This document shows positions 20,539-30,081 of a DNA stretch of 43,946 nucleotides, one piece after another. The stretch lies in contig CALVAX010000014.1 in the NCBI GenBank assembly GCA_944325605.1, positions 1 through 43,946 of the forward strand, written 5' to 3'. This DNA is from Candidatus Gastranaerophilales bacterium. Lineage in GTDB: Bacteria > Cyanobacteriota > Vampirovibrionia > Gastranaerophilales > Gastranaerophilaceae. Each line of letters opens with the position of its first letter. Position 1 is the first letter of the stretch. The translations under genes and the position numbers were made by a program. Below the pieces are notes generated by a model. That model saw only the letters and a program-made list of their open reading frames with translations, was not told the DNA's origin and did not search any database.

Positions 20539-21663
20539 TTATGATAAACTCTCAGCATATTTCGGGTTTACGGCAAGCCACTTGAAGGCCTGAGTTTCGG
20601 TCTGCGGAATGTCTATCACAAAAGTTCCGCCGTATCTTCCGCGTGAAAATGTCAGATATCCTTCGTCCGCAAGATTTTTGAAAGCTTTTCTGATTGTATT
20701 CGGACTTAAATCCATCGTGCGCGAAAGCTCCATAATTGATGGGAGCCTGTCACCGATTGAATAATTTTCGCTTATGATTTTTTTGATGTGGTTTTGGGTG
20801 CGCTCATAATAGTAAAACGCCGTGTCCTGTGCCTTTGCAAAAATTGAGGTTTCAATGCCCGTGTTGACAGTTTGGTCATAAGGCATTCTTATGACAGATG
20901 TTCCGTATCTTCCGCGCCGCGGGAGCAGTATGCCTTCCTGAATTAATGTTTGCAATGCGTCATGAATTGTCTTTATGCTTACATTAAATTGTTTCGCAAG
21001 TTTGCAGTGCGGCGGCATTTTGTCGCCTGTTTTCAGGCTGTTTGTTATGTAATTTTTTAAATCGGTTTCAACTTTTTTAACCAGAGTTTCTTGTTCTGTA
21101 TTGTCACCGGTTATTGAAAATTTGTTGTTTTTTACAATCCATCCTGAATACTGGGAATTCTGGTATTGATGTTCTAAAATTCCTTCTGTGCACAACTTTT
21201 CAAGCGCAAGGCGAGTTGTGTTAAATGATGCGGAGATTGCTTTTGATATATTTCTGGCAGAAGGCAGCAGCGCCCCTGTTTTGAACTTGTTTTCAAGTAT
21301 AAATTTTTTTAAATCATTGACGGCTTTTTCCCGTTTAGAAGTAAGTTTGCGAATTTCTGATATTGAACTTTTTTCTTTTACAACAGTCCCGATGCATTGT
21401 TTTGATACAACATATCCGAGGTCTTCAGTCAATCTAAGAGCGTTCTGAATTGTGCCTGTGCTGACACCAAGGTGAAAGGCAAGATCCGGCTTAGAGGGAA
21501 TAAGATCGCCTGCAGAAATTTTTCCGGATTTCAAATCCTGTTCAATCCAATCTGTAAGCCATTTGGAAATTGCTGCGGCTTTAGAGGTTTCTGAGTTTTT
21601 TAAATCCGGCAATTTAAGAGTTATATCGCTTATTTGTATTTGTTTTAATGTTTTTTTCTGCAT
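20539..21663 (-). CDS. Regulator with four tandem GntR winged-helix domains
   Basis: The 374-residue protein consists almost wholly of four GntR-type winged helix-turn-helix units at about 30-96, 112-178, 194-259 and 285-351. Each shows the same pattern: a helix, a GDxxPS-like turn (AGDLIPSKPDLA, TGALLPSARNIS, TGDKMPPHCKLA, IGDRLPSIMELS), the recognition helix (VSTGTIQNAL, SFNTTRLALE, VSIKTIHDAL, LSPNTIRKAF), and a wing ending in G-T/GxxV. No ligand-binding domain (FCD, UTRA, aminotransferase) is present. Units 3 and 4 have the most canonical wings (RRGRYGTSVI, SRGRYGGTFVI). ATG 21663 follows AAGGG. Ligand and target are unknown; two direct repeats at its own promoter suggest autoregulation. 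Confidence 0.85.
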   Translation of the reverse strand: MQKKTLKQIQISDITLKLPDLKNSETSKAAAISKWLTDWIEQDLKSGKISAGDLIPSKPDLAFHLGVSTGTIQNALRLTEDLGYVVSKQCIGTVVKEKSSISEIRKLTSKREKAVNDLKKFILENKFKTGALLPSARNISKAISASFNTTRLALEKLCTEGILEHQYQNSQYSGWIVKNNKFSITGDNTEQETLVKKVETDLKNYITNSLKTGDKMPPHCKLAKQFNVSIKTIHDALQTLIQEGILLPRRGRYGTSVIRMPYDQTVNTGIETSIFAKAQDTAFYYYERTQNHIKKIISENYSIGDRLPSIMELSRTMDLSPNTIRKAFKNLADEGYLTFSRGRYGGTFVIDIPQTETQAFKWLAVNPKYAESLS

Positions 21664-21714
21664 ACACTACCCTTTTTAATTTTTAATGATACACTATTTA
21701 TAAAAAAACATCAA
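21662..21714 (-). promoter_or_regulatory. Promoter and candidate operator of the tandem-GntR gene
   Basis: On the minus strand, TTGATG (21714-21709), 17-nt spacer, TATCAT (21691-21686). The octamer TAGTGTAT occurs twice in direct orientation, at 21696-21689 (overlapping the -10 box) and 21669-21662 (overlapping the ATG). That placement would suit self-repression. Confidence 0.45.
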
Positions 21715-21826
21715 GGAATATTTTGCCGGTTTTTGAAAAAAAATTTACAATTCAGATTTGATATTCGCGGATGCTTAAAGGTACCGGCGGATTTCTTTAT
21801 GTTATAATTTTTATGAGGAAAGAGTG

Positions 21827-22444
21827 ATGAAAAAAGGTTTGTTTATAACTTTTGAAGGTGCTGACGGGTGCGGAAAAACCACCCAGATAAAATTAGTTAA
21901 GGATTATCTTGAAAAATCCGGATATGAAGTTGTTTTGACCCGCGAACCCGGAGCAAAAGGCCTGGGCGAAAAGATTAGAGAAATTTTGTTGAATTATGAC
22001 GGCATTGTGTCAGACAGGTGCGAGTCGTTTTTGTTTCTGGCAGACAGGGCGCAGAACATTGATACAATTGTAAATCCTGCTGTAGAAAAAGGCAAAATCG
22101 TCCTCTGCGACAGGCATATTGATTCAACCGTTGCATATCAGGGTTATGGCAGGGGGCTTAATCTGGAGCGGATTAATAAGTTAAATTTGCTTGCAACAGA
22201 CGGCAGGGTGCCTGATTTGACGATTGTTTTTGATATAGACGTTGAAACTTCAATGCAGAGAGTCGGCAAAGAAAAAGACCGTATGGAAAGTGCCGGTATT
22301 GAATTTCACAACCGCGTGAGAAACGGTTATCTTGAAATTGCTAAAAATGAGCCGGAGCGGGTTAAAGTCGTTGACGGGCGCGAAGGCATAGAAAAAGTTT
22401 TTGAAAACGTAAAAGATTTGGTTAATAAAACTTTACAAAAATAG
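21827..22444 (+). CDS. tmk: Thymidylate kinase
   Basis: Phosphorylates dTMP to dTDP with ATP, the step joining de novo and salvage dTTP synthesis. The 205-residue product has the P-loop FEGADGCGKTTQ near residues 8-19, the TREPGAKGLGEKIR substrate segment (TREPG), DRHIDSTVAYQGYGR (the DR[YH] motif) and a LID with VGKEKDRME. Length is normal. I take ATG 21827, correctly spaced from AGGA (21816-21819), over the GTG three bases upstream. TATAAT at 21803-21808 is a likely -10 box without a good -35. Confidence 0.96.
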   Translation: MKKGLFITFEGADGCGKTTQIKLVKDYLEKSGYEVVLTREPGAKGLGEKIREILLNYDGIVSDRCESFLFLADRAQNIDTIVNPAVEKGKIVLCDRHIDSTVAYQGYGRGLNLERINKLNLLATDGRVPDLTIVFDIDVETSMQRVGKEKDRMESAGIEFHNRVRNGYLEIAKNEPERVKVVDGREGIEKVFENVKDLVNKTLQK

Positions 22445-22503
22445 CAAAAAATTTTTATCAAGCACATTAAAATAACCAAAGCAATAACTGTGAGGTTAGA
22501 TTT

Positions 22504-23022
22504 ATGAATTACGATGCATCTGTGAATTATGGTTCTTCTCCGCGCACATCGGCCAGAGCGAAGCGTATCGGCGCAACTTTGCTCGGCGGAATGCTCGGGA
22601 TGACGTGTTATTATCTTCCGATTAGTAAGGATACTTTTGTGAATACCGCGTTTTCCGTCACAAGAAAAAATGCAGAGAACGATATAAAAATTCTAACGCA
22701 GGCTGCAGAAGAAATTCATAAGAACAAACTTTCCGACGAAAACAGAATTTTTCTAAGACGGCTTGGCGTTGCGGAAACTCTTGAGGCTATAGGCGACAAA
22801 TGTAAAGCTTTAAGAGAAAGCGTTACGGATTCCAATACAGTTAAAGCTTTGAAAAAAGGATTTGCGGATAATTTTAAAAAGTACAGAAAAGACGCAAGTC
22901 TGATGGATACAGTTGCCGCAAAAGCCATGAGCACAATCAAATGGAACGGCTTCAAGTGGGGAATGGGCATCGGCGCGGTTCTCGGCGCAGCCTTAAGCCT
23001 TGTCGCAACCAGAGATAATTAA
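22504..23022 (+). CDS. Uncharacterised small membrane protein
   Basis: A 172-residue protein I do not recognise. It has a basic N-terminus, a glycine-rich hydrophobic segment (about 23-42: IGATLLGGMLGMTCYYLP), a helical charged middle (about 50-145) and a second hydrophobic segment (about 150-168: KWGMGIGAVLGAALSLVA). The topology suggests two membrane-spanning helices with a ~105-residue helical domain between. GAGG precedes ATG 22504. Its stop codon overlaps the stop of the convergent pilin gene by 4 nt. It follows tmk by 59 nt. Confidence 0.65.
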   Translation: MNYDASVNYGSSPRTSARAKRIGATLLGGMLGMTCYYLPISKDTFVNTAFSVTRKNAENDIKILTQAAEEIHKNKLSDENRIFLRRLGVAETLEAIGDKCKALRESVTDSNTVKALKKGFADNFKKYRKDASLMDTVAAKAMSTIKWNGFKWGMGIGAVLGAALSLVATRDN

Positions 23023-23798
23023 TTCCTGCTGTACAGCGGCGGTATTTTTTTTGTGAGAATTGTATAAGCTGTGATGCTTGCTCCGTTATTTTTTGTCGGG
23101 TCAATATTTACAGGATTACATTCATATTGAATTGAGCAGATACCATTATAAGCATTGGATTCTCCGCCGCCCGTAAAGAGCGGGTACAGGAAAATATCCT
23201 CAGTATATCCGGAATTGTATCGTTGGGAGTTTTCGTAAGTAAAATTTGCATTAGCCCCGATAAGGACAAAGAAAATATCTCTGCCGACTCTGTTCGGAAG
23301 CTTCGCTCCGTTGACATCTACTGCAATGTCAAAACTTGTCGGATTAACATCGACAGAAAAAGTAGTTCCTTCCGGCAAAAGATACACGCAGTCGCCTGCA
23401 ACGGATTTGCTGACACCTCCGTAGTTTCCGGAAACCACTTCCCCGTAGTAGTTGTAAGATTGTTCGGGCAGCCAGAATTTTTCATTTTTTGTGCTGCGGG
23501 TTGCAGAATCCACTATTTTCATTCTTGATGCTATCTGTTCAAAATTTGCGCAATCAGAATCTATTCCGCCTCCAAGACAGTCGCTAATGCTGAGTGGACA
23601 GTCATTTTGTGCCTTGTATAAATTCACAGCCTGACTGAGAACTGATAAAAATTTTTCAAGCCGTGTAACGTTTTCTTTTTCTCTGTAACCTTCAATAACT
23701 CCGGGGAGCGTCATTGAGGCGACAATTCCGATTATTCCGAGAGTAATCAAAACTTCGGCCATAGTAAAAGCTCTTTGTATAACTGGAAATTTTTTCAT
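23019..23798 (-). CDS. Type IV pilin-like (pseudopilin) protein, intact
   Basis: The 259-residue product starts MKKFPVIQRAFTMAEVLIT, a short positively charged leader followed by the class III signal peptide: cleavage expected after Ala before FTMAE, with Glu at +5, then the hydrophobic alpha-1 helix (LGIIGIVASMTLP). The head contains cysteines and the phrase VDVNGAKLPNRVGRDIFFV, shared with the pilin gene at 37832-38624. Such proteins are processed by a prepilin peptidase and form pili or type II secretion-like pseudopili; the assembly genes are not here. I chose ATG 23798 (AAAGGAT upstream) over ATG 23834. Unlike the other two pilin genes in the window, it has no G tract in the leader. Confidence 0.88.
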   Translation of the reverse strand: MKKFPVIQRAFTMAEVLITLGIIGIVASMTLPGVIEGYREKENVTRLEKFLSVLSQAVNLYKAQNDCPLSISDCLGGGIDSDCANFEQIASRMKIVDSATRSTKNEKFWLPEQSYNYYGEVVSGNYGGVSKSVAGDCVYLLPEGTTFSVDVNPTSFDIAVDVNGAKLPNRVGRDIFFVLIGANANFTYENSQRYNSGYTEDIFLYPLFTGGGESNAYNGICSIQYECNPVNIDPTKNNGASITAYTILTKKIPPLYSRN

Positions 23799-23823
23799 CC
23801 AAAAATCCTTTCCGGCTCCGGAC

Positions 23824-23876
23824 AAATAGGTCACTGACTTTATTTATACTTTAGGGCAAAATAGGTCACACGTCAA
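23824..23876. promoter_or_regulatory. Divergent control region with AAATAGGTCAC direct repeats
   Basis: AAATAGGTCAC occurs at 23824-23834 and 23859-23869, 35 bp apart, between the pilin and XRE genes. On the minus strand TTGACG (23876-23871), a 17-nt spacer, and TAAAGT (23853-23848) could drive the pilin; the second repeat lies within that spacer. The XRE protein is the obvious candidate to bind here. Confidence 0.5.
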
Positions 23877-23884
23877 GGCTCGAA

Positions 23885-24079
23885 TTGTTAGGCAAAAATA
23901 TAGCTAAATTCCGGCAAAAGAAAAATCTTTTGCAGGAAAAACTCGCCGAACTTGTTGACCTTTCGCGTGAATATATAACAAGGGTTGAGCGGGGGCAGAA
24001 AAATATCAGCCTTAAAAAACTCTTTGCGATTGCGGATGCCTTAGACGTTGATTTCTGTCTGCTGACCGATTTCAAATAA
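23885..24079 (+). CDS. Small XRE-family DNA-binding protein
   Basis: A 64-residue single helix-turn-helix domain of the Cro/C1 type: LGKNIAKFRQKKNLLQEKLA, LVDLSREYITRVERGQKNIS, then LKKLFAIADALDVD. It resembles phage repressors and restriction-modification controller proteins in being nothing but the domain, but no restriction genes are nearby. The only available start is TTG 23885 with AAGG 6 nt upstream, since TAG closes the frame at 23852. Its 3' end overlaps the convergent gene 24041-24694 by 39 nt. Its location suggests control of itself and perhaps of the divergent pilin gene (inference). Confidence 0.8.
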   Translation: MLGKNIAKFRQKKNLLQEKLAELVDLSREYITRVERGQKNISLKKLFAIADALDVDFCLLTDFK

Positions 24080-24694
24080 ATTCTTCGGATTTTTGATTAC
24101 GTCTATTACTCTTGTGTCTTTGAATGTGGAAATCTGTTTGATATTGTCGGGATGGAGATAATTCTCCCGTGCTAAAATGGCGCCGATTATTGCCTCAAGC
24201 TGCGCAACAGGCATCATATTGACAGGTATATCTTCAAATCCCCATTCGTATTTCAATGCCTGCTGGAGAAATTTGCAGTCAGCAGGGGAACGCTCTTTGT
24301 AGCACGAATTCAAATGCAGGCTCTGGCGGGTAAGATAGAGTTCAAAACGGTTGATAACGGCACCTTTTTCAGTGAGGGTCTTAAAGTATTCCGCCCCGCG
24401 TGTGGTGTATCGCTGAGTCCAGTTTTCTTGATTTGGCATGTGAGGATTGGTCGACACAAGCTGGTAGGGTTTAGAAAGTATCCGCCATTTCCCGTTAAGC
24501 ATTGTTCTGTCCCACGCAAGAGAAATACAGATTTCGCTGTCTTTTGTCGATGAAAAATTGTCGAAAAAGTATATTATATCATTCATTTTGTAAAGTTTAT
24601 CGACAAAAGTTATGCGGTTAAAGTCGTCTATTATTGCAACTCCTGTGTCTACGCTTGAAGTTGCCGCAAGTGACAGACCTACATAATATCTCAT
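24041..24694 (-). CDS. Hypothetical protein with possible RNase H-like fold
   Basis: A 217-residue protein I cannot name. The N-terminus RYYVGLSLAATSSVDTGVAI is like the first strands of RNase H-fold proteins (DUF429 or resolvase-like), an acidic residue follows a strand in EICISLAWD, and a late helix VAQLEAIIGAILARENY is where such folds often carry another acid. This is pattern-based and weak. AGGAG precedes ATG 24694. It begins 9 nt after map on the same strand, so it is probably cotranscribed with it. Its 3' end overlaps the convergent XRE gene by 39 nt. Confidence 0.6.
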   Translation of the reverse strand: MRYYVGLSLAATSSVDTGVAIIDDFNRITFVDKLYKMNDIIYFFDNFSSTKDSEICISLAWDRTMLNGKWRILSKPYQLVSTNPHMPNQENWTQRYTTRGAEYFKTLTEKGAVINRFELYLTRQSLHLNSCYKERSPADCKFLQQALKYEWGFEDIPVNMMPVAQLEAIIGAILARENYLHPDNIKQISTFKDTRVIDVIKNPKNLFEIGQQTEINV

Positions 24695-24703
24695 TCCGTT
24701 CTC

Positions 24704-25456
24704 CTATGCCATAAGCTGTGTAATAATCAGCGGTTCATCTTCAGTTACAAGCACAGTATGCTCAAAGTGTGCGGACGGCTGTTTGTCTGTCGTTGAAACT
24801 GTCCACTCATCATCTGCAACAACAACGTCGTCGCCGCCGAGATTTAACATCGGCTCAATTGCGATTACATAACCGTGTTTCAGCGGAAGCTGATTTCCGA
24901 CGCTGTAATTGAACAAAAACGGTTCTTCGTGCATCTCATGTCCGACACCGTGACCGCCGTACTGGCGGACAATTCCGAGTTTTTCACGGTTTGCAACCCT
25001 CTCAATCGCTTTTGAAACATCATCCAGAACATTGCCTTCCCGCATTTGTTTAATACCTTCAAAAAGAGCTTCTTCTGTTGTATTCAAAAGCCGCTGGACT
25101 TCCGGAGTAATTTTTCCGACAGGATATGTCCATGCGCCGTCACCTACCATACCGCCGTAAGTTGCCCCGACATCAATTGAAATTATGTCGCCTTCTTTTA
25201 CCTTCACATCTTCGTGCGGAATTCCGTGTACAACCTGCTCGTTTATTGATGCGCAGATTGAGGCCGGAAAGCCGGCATAGCCTAAAAATGTCGGAATTGC
25301 TCTGTTTTCTTTGATTATGTGATATGCAATATCGTCCAGTTCTTTTGTGCTTATTCCGGGTTCTATTACTTCTTTCATTTTCTGATGAACAAGTGCTACA
25401 ATATGGCCGGCATGGCGCATTCGTTTAATTTCATCTCTTGATTTTTTATGTATCAT
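24704..25456 (-). CDS. map: Methionine aminopeptidase, type I
   Basis: Removes the N-terminal methionine from nascent proteins. The 250-residue enzyme has the five metal ligands of the family in order: Asp in SIDVGATYGG, Asp in MVGDGAWT, His in GGHGVGHEMHEEP, Glu in AIEPML and Glu in AHFEHTVLVTED. There is no N-terminal zinc-finger extension. The order adk-map on one strand is the classic one. The ribosome site is poor; a 53-nt hairpin lies just upstream in the adk-map gap. Confidence 0.96.
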   Translation of the reverse strand: MIHKKSRDEIKRMRHAGHIVALVHQKMKEVIEPGISTKELDDIAYHIIKENRAIPTFLGYAGFPASICASINEQVVHGIPHEDVKVKEGDIISIDVGATYGGMVGDGAWTYPVGKITPEVQRLLNTTEEALFEGIKQMREGNVLDDVSKAIERVANREKLGIVRQYGGHGVGHEMHEEPFLFNYSVGNQLPLKHGYVIAIEPMLNLGGDDVVVADDEWTVSTTDKQPSAHFEHTVLVTEDEPLIITQLMA

Positions 25457-25472
25457 ATTTTTAACTCAGCCT

Positions 25473-25525
25473 GCGATTTTTGATAAAATCCAGCATCCAT
25501 TTTGTGAATGGCTGCCAAAAATCGC
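25473..25525 (-). promoter_or_regulatory. Long structured hairpin in the adk-map gap
   Basis: GCGATTTTT (25473-25481) pairs with AAAAATCGC (25517-25525). Inside, CAG (25491-25493) pairs with CTG (25512-25514) and CCATT (25497-25501) with AATGG (25507-25511) around a 5-nt loop. No T-run follows on the minus strand, so it is not a standard terminator; a processing or attenuation site between adk and map fits better. Confidence 0.5.
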
Positions 25526-25540
25526 AAGCCCCTTTCTTTT

Positions 25541-26197
25541 TTACTTAATTACCCCGAGCAATCTTTCCCAAACTTCGTCAATAGTTCCGTTTGCGTCGAT
25601 TGTTCTTAAAACGCCTTTGTTTTTGTAGTAGTCAATCAAAGGTGCTGTTTCGTGAAAATAAGTATCGAAACGTGCCTGAGCGACTTCTCTGGTGTCGTCT
25701 TTGCGCTGAACAAGTTCGGCGCCGTCTTTGTCGCAGTGTCCCTCAACTTTCGGCGGTTTAAATTCCAGATTGTAAATCTCGCCGCATACAGGGCAGGAAC
25801 GTCTGTTGACAATCCTTTCCACTAAAATTTTTGTATCAATATCAAAATAAACCGCTCTGAAATCAACGTCGTTATCAGTGTTGATTTCTTTGTTAATTAT
25901 TTCAAGTTTTTCAGCCTGTTCAAGGCTTCTCGGGTATCCGTCAAGGATGTAGCCGTTTTTGCAGTCATCTTTTGAAAGTCTGTTTTTGATGATTTTAGCA
26001 ACAAGTTCTGCCGGCACAAGCTGACCTTTGTCAATGAATTTTTTTGCTTCAATTCCGGCTTCCGTGTTGTTTTTAATTTCGTTTCTTAAAAGAGATCCGG
26101 TATCAACGTGCGGAAATTTTAAGAATTCTGCCAGTTTGTTTGTTTGTGTGCCTTTTCCGCAGGCCGGAGGGCCTAAAAATATAAGTTCTTTTTTCAT
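25541..26197 (-). CDS. adk: Adenylate kinase (zinc-LID type)
   Basis: Interconverts AMP + ATP and two ADP. The 218-residue protein has the P-loop GPPACGKGTQ (about 9-18), the AMP-binding DTGSLLRNEI and DGYPRSLEQAE segments, and a long LID (about 125-162) in which CPVC and CDKD supply the Cys-Cys-Cys-Asp zinc site as in Gram-positive enzymes. The usual REDD in the LID reads RKDD. It lies upstream of map on the same strand, separated by 84 nt that contain a stable hairpin. secY is not in this window next to it; gyrB lies upstream instead. Confidence 0.96.
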   Translation of the reverse strand: MKKELIFLGPPACGKGTQTNKLAEFLKFPHVDTGSLLRNEIKNNTEAGIEAKKFIDKGQLVPAELVAKIIKNRLSKDDCKNGYILDGYPRSLEQAEKLEIINKEINTDNDVDFRAVYFDIDTKILVERIVNRRSCPVCGEIYNLEFKPPKVEGHCDKDGAELVQRKDDTREVAQARFDTYFHETAPLIDYYKNKGVLRTIDANGTIDEVWERLLGVIK

Positions 26198-26270
26198 AGT
26201 TCACTCTTTCTTATGTAAAATTCACAATTATTTTATAATAATAACGTCCTGATTTCAATAATTATATTTA

Positions 26271-26297
26271 AAAGCCCGCAATATTACGGGCTTTTTT
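26271..26297. terminator. Hairpin terminator after gyrB
   Basis: AAAGCCCG (26271-26278) pairs with CGGGCTTT (26287-26294) around an 8-nt loop. It lies just past the gyrB stop in the minus direction; the T-run is stronger on the plus side (six T) than on the minus side (four T). Confidence 0.7.
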
Positions 26298-26298
26298 C

Positions 26299-28854
<2,556 letters not shown>

Positions 28855-29038
28855 TTAATTCGTCTAATATCCTTGATAATATTGTAACATAAACATATTG
28901 AAATGACAAAATTATTTATCTTTTGTAACTAAATAGCTTAATTCGGTTAGGTCTATAGTTGCTGTATTTTTTCAATAAACTGGTTAAAACTGTATTTGTT
29001 TGAAAACCCTTTGCGGGCTAAATTACAGGGAGATTTTT

Positions 29039-29332
29039 ATGGCTAAAAATTTGATGAAAACTTTAAAGAAAATTATAGAAGACAACGGAACCGACAAGAT
29101 TACTATTTTTACAGGACACTTAAAAATCGACGGCCGGGTTTTTATTCCGGAAGGCAGGTGTGAGGAATGTCATGACGATTTTATTGCTTTAGAGAATGCG
29201 CTCGTCTGCCGTCTTGAGGACTATTGCACCTGCGACGACAATGATTGCGAATGCAAAGATTATGTCTGCTTCCGCTACGACTGGCTGAGTGTTAGTATCG
29301 ACGACATCACGGCGTTCAGTATTATTGAATAA
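29039..29332 (+). CDS. Cysteine-rich acidic small protein
   Basis: A 97-residue protein I do not recognise. It has eight cysteines, at about 41, 44, 57, 63, 65, 70, 72 and 77, in the pattern CxxC, C, CxC, CxC, C inside a very acidic stretch (CTCDDNDCECKDYVC). That suggests zinc or iron-sulfur binding. The N-terminal 30 residues are a basic helix plus strand (MAKNLMKTLKKIIEDNG). ATG 29039 follows AGGGAG by 6 nt; an upstream TTG at 29000 in the same frame is not needed. It stands alone, divergent from gyrB and followed by repeats. Confidence 0.6.
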   Translation: MAKNLMKTLKKIIEDNGTDKITIFTGHLKIDGRVFIPEGRCEECHDDFIALENALVCRLEDYCTCDDNDCECKDYVCFRYDWLSVSIDDITAFSIIE

Positions 29333-29610
29333 GGCGATAAGTATGCAAGGCGATAAGGCGATAAGATGTTTCGGGAAAAGACGTTAGGGCGATAAGAAAT
29401 CGCCCTATTTTGTCTAAGTCATGTCATCCTGAGGCTTTAGCCGAAGGATCTCCTTAAAAAAACGGCGGAATTCTTCCGGCTCCGCCCTCACAATGACATG
29501 GTGGCAATGCGGGAGATTCTACAGTCGTTTCACGCCCTCAGAATGACATGCTTTTTAGAATATCTGTGAAATTTGCGGATAGCTTGCCTGTATTTTTATT
29601 AAAAATTCTT
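29333..29610. repeat. Spacer with REP-like palindromes
   Basis: No gene seen. It has short tandem AGGCGATAAG-type units (29330-29400) and REP-like palindromes: GTCATCCTGAGGC...CCGAAGGATCTC at about 29420-29453 and GACGTTTCACGCCCTCAGAATGACATG-type, given as CCCTCAGAATGACATG (29534-29549). Confidence 0.65.
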
Positions 29611-30081
29611 TTATTTCATAAACCCCGTAATTATCCAGATGATTACTATTGTCAGAATTAAAATCTCATAACATGTTGCGAAAGGTTCTTTGTAGTCGTC
29701 AGGATTTATGCCGGTGGAAGTGTGTTTTGCAAGTTCTTTAAGATATTTGTTCAGCGTTTTTCTTCTGATTGTCGGAATTTGAAGGGTTTTGCCGTTTTTG
29801 AAATTTATGATTATTTTGTCATAGTTAAGCCGCGAGCATGCTCCGCCTGCGTAAAATCTCGTTTCTAAGCTTACGTTTGCAGTGTCTTTTTTAACCTGTA
29901 TTCCGTCGATGTCTGCGTAGTTAAATTCCTGTCCGCAGAATTTGAATGAAGAAGCTCCAAATACAGGATCGTCTTTCATGTAAGTCTGCAATTCACCGAA
30001 TTTTTTAATCGTCCTGTAAATCAGAACCCCGCCGGTTAAGATTACGGCAATGCAGGCTCCTATTTGATGAGCCGCAAGCAT
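29611..30081 (-). CDS. Uncharacterised two-helix membrane protein
   Basis: A 156-residue protein of unknown function. Hydrophobic segments at about 5-22 and 138-154 flank a soluble beta-rich middle (FGASSFKFCGQEFNYADIDG, then KIIINFKNGKTLQIPT) that recalls the small PH-like domains of bacterial membrane proteins. Its ATG directly abuts the stop codon of the HD-GYP gene, using the GGAGAAAA in that gene's last codons as ribosome site, so the two are translationally coupled and may act together. Confidence 0.65.
   Translation of the reverse strand: MLAAHQIGACIAVILTGGVLIYRTIKKFGELQTYMKDDPVFGASSFKFCGQEFNYADIDGIQVKKDTANVSLETRFYAGGACSRLNYDKIIINFKNGKTLQIPTIRRKTLNKYLKELAKHTSTGINPDDYKEPFATCYEILILTIVIIWIITGFMK

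Noticed and set aside
23885-24079. Restriction-modification controller locus
   Set aside because: The XRE protein resembles controller proteins in size, but no methylase or nuclease gene is adjacent.
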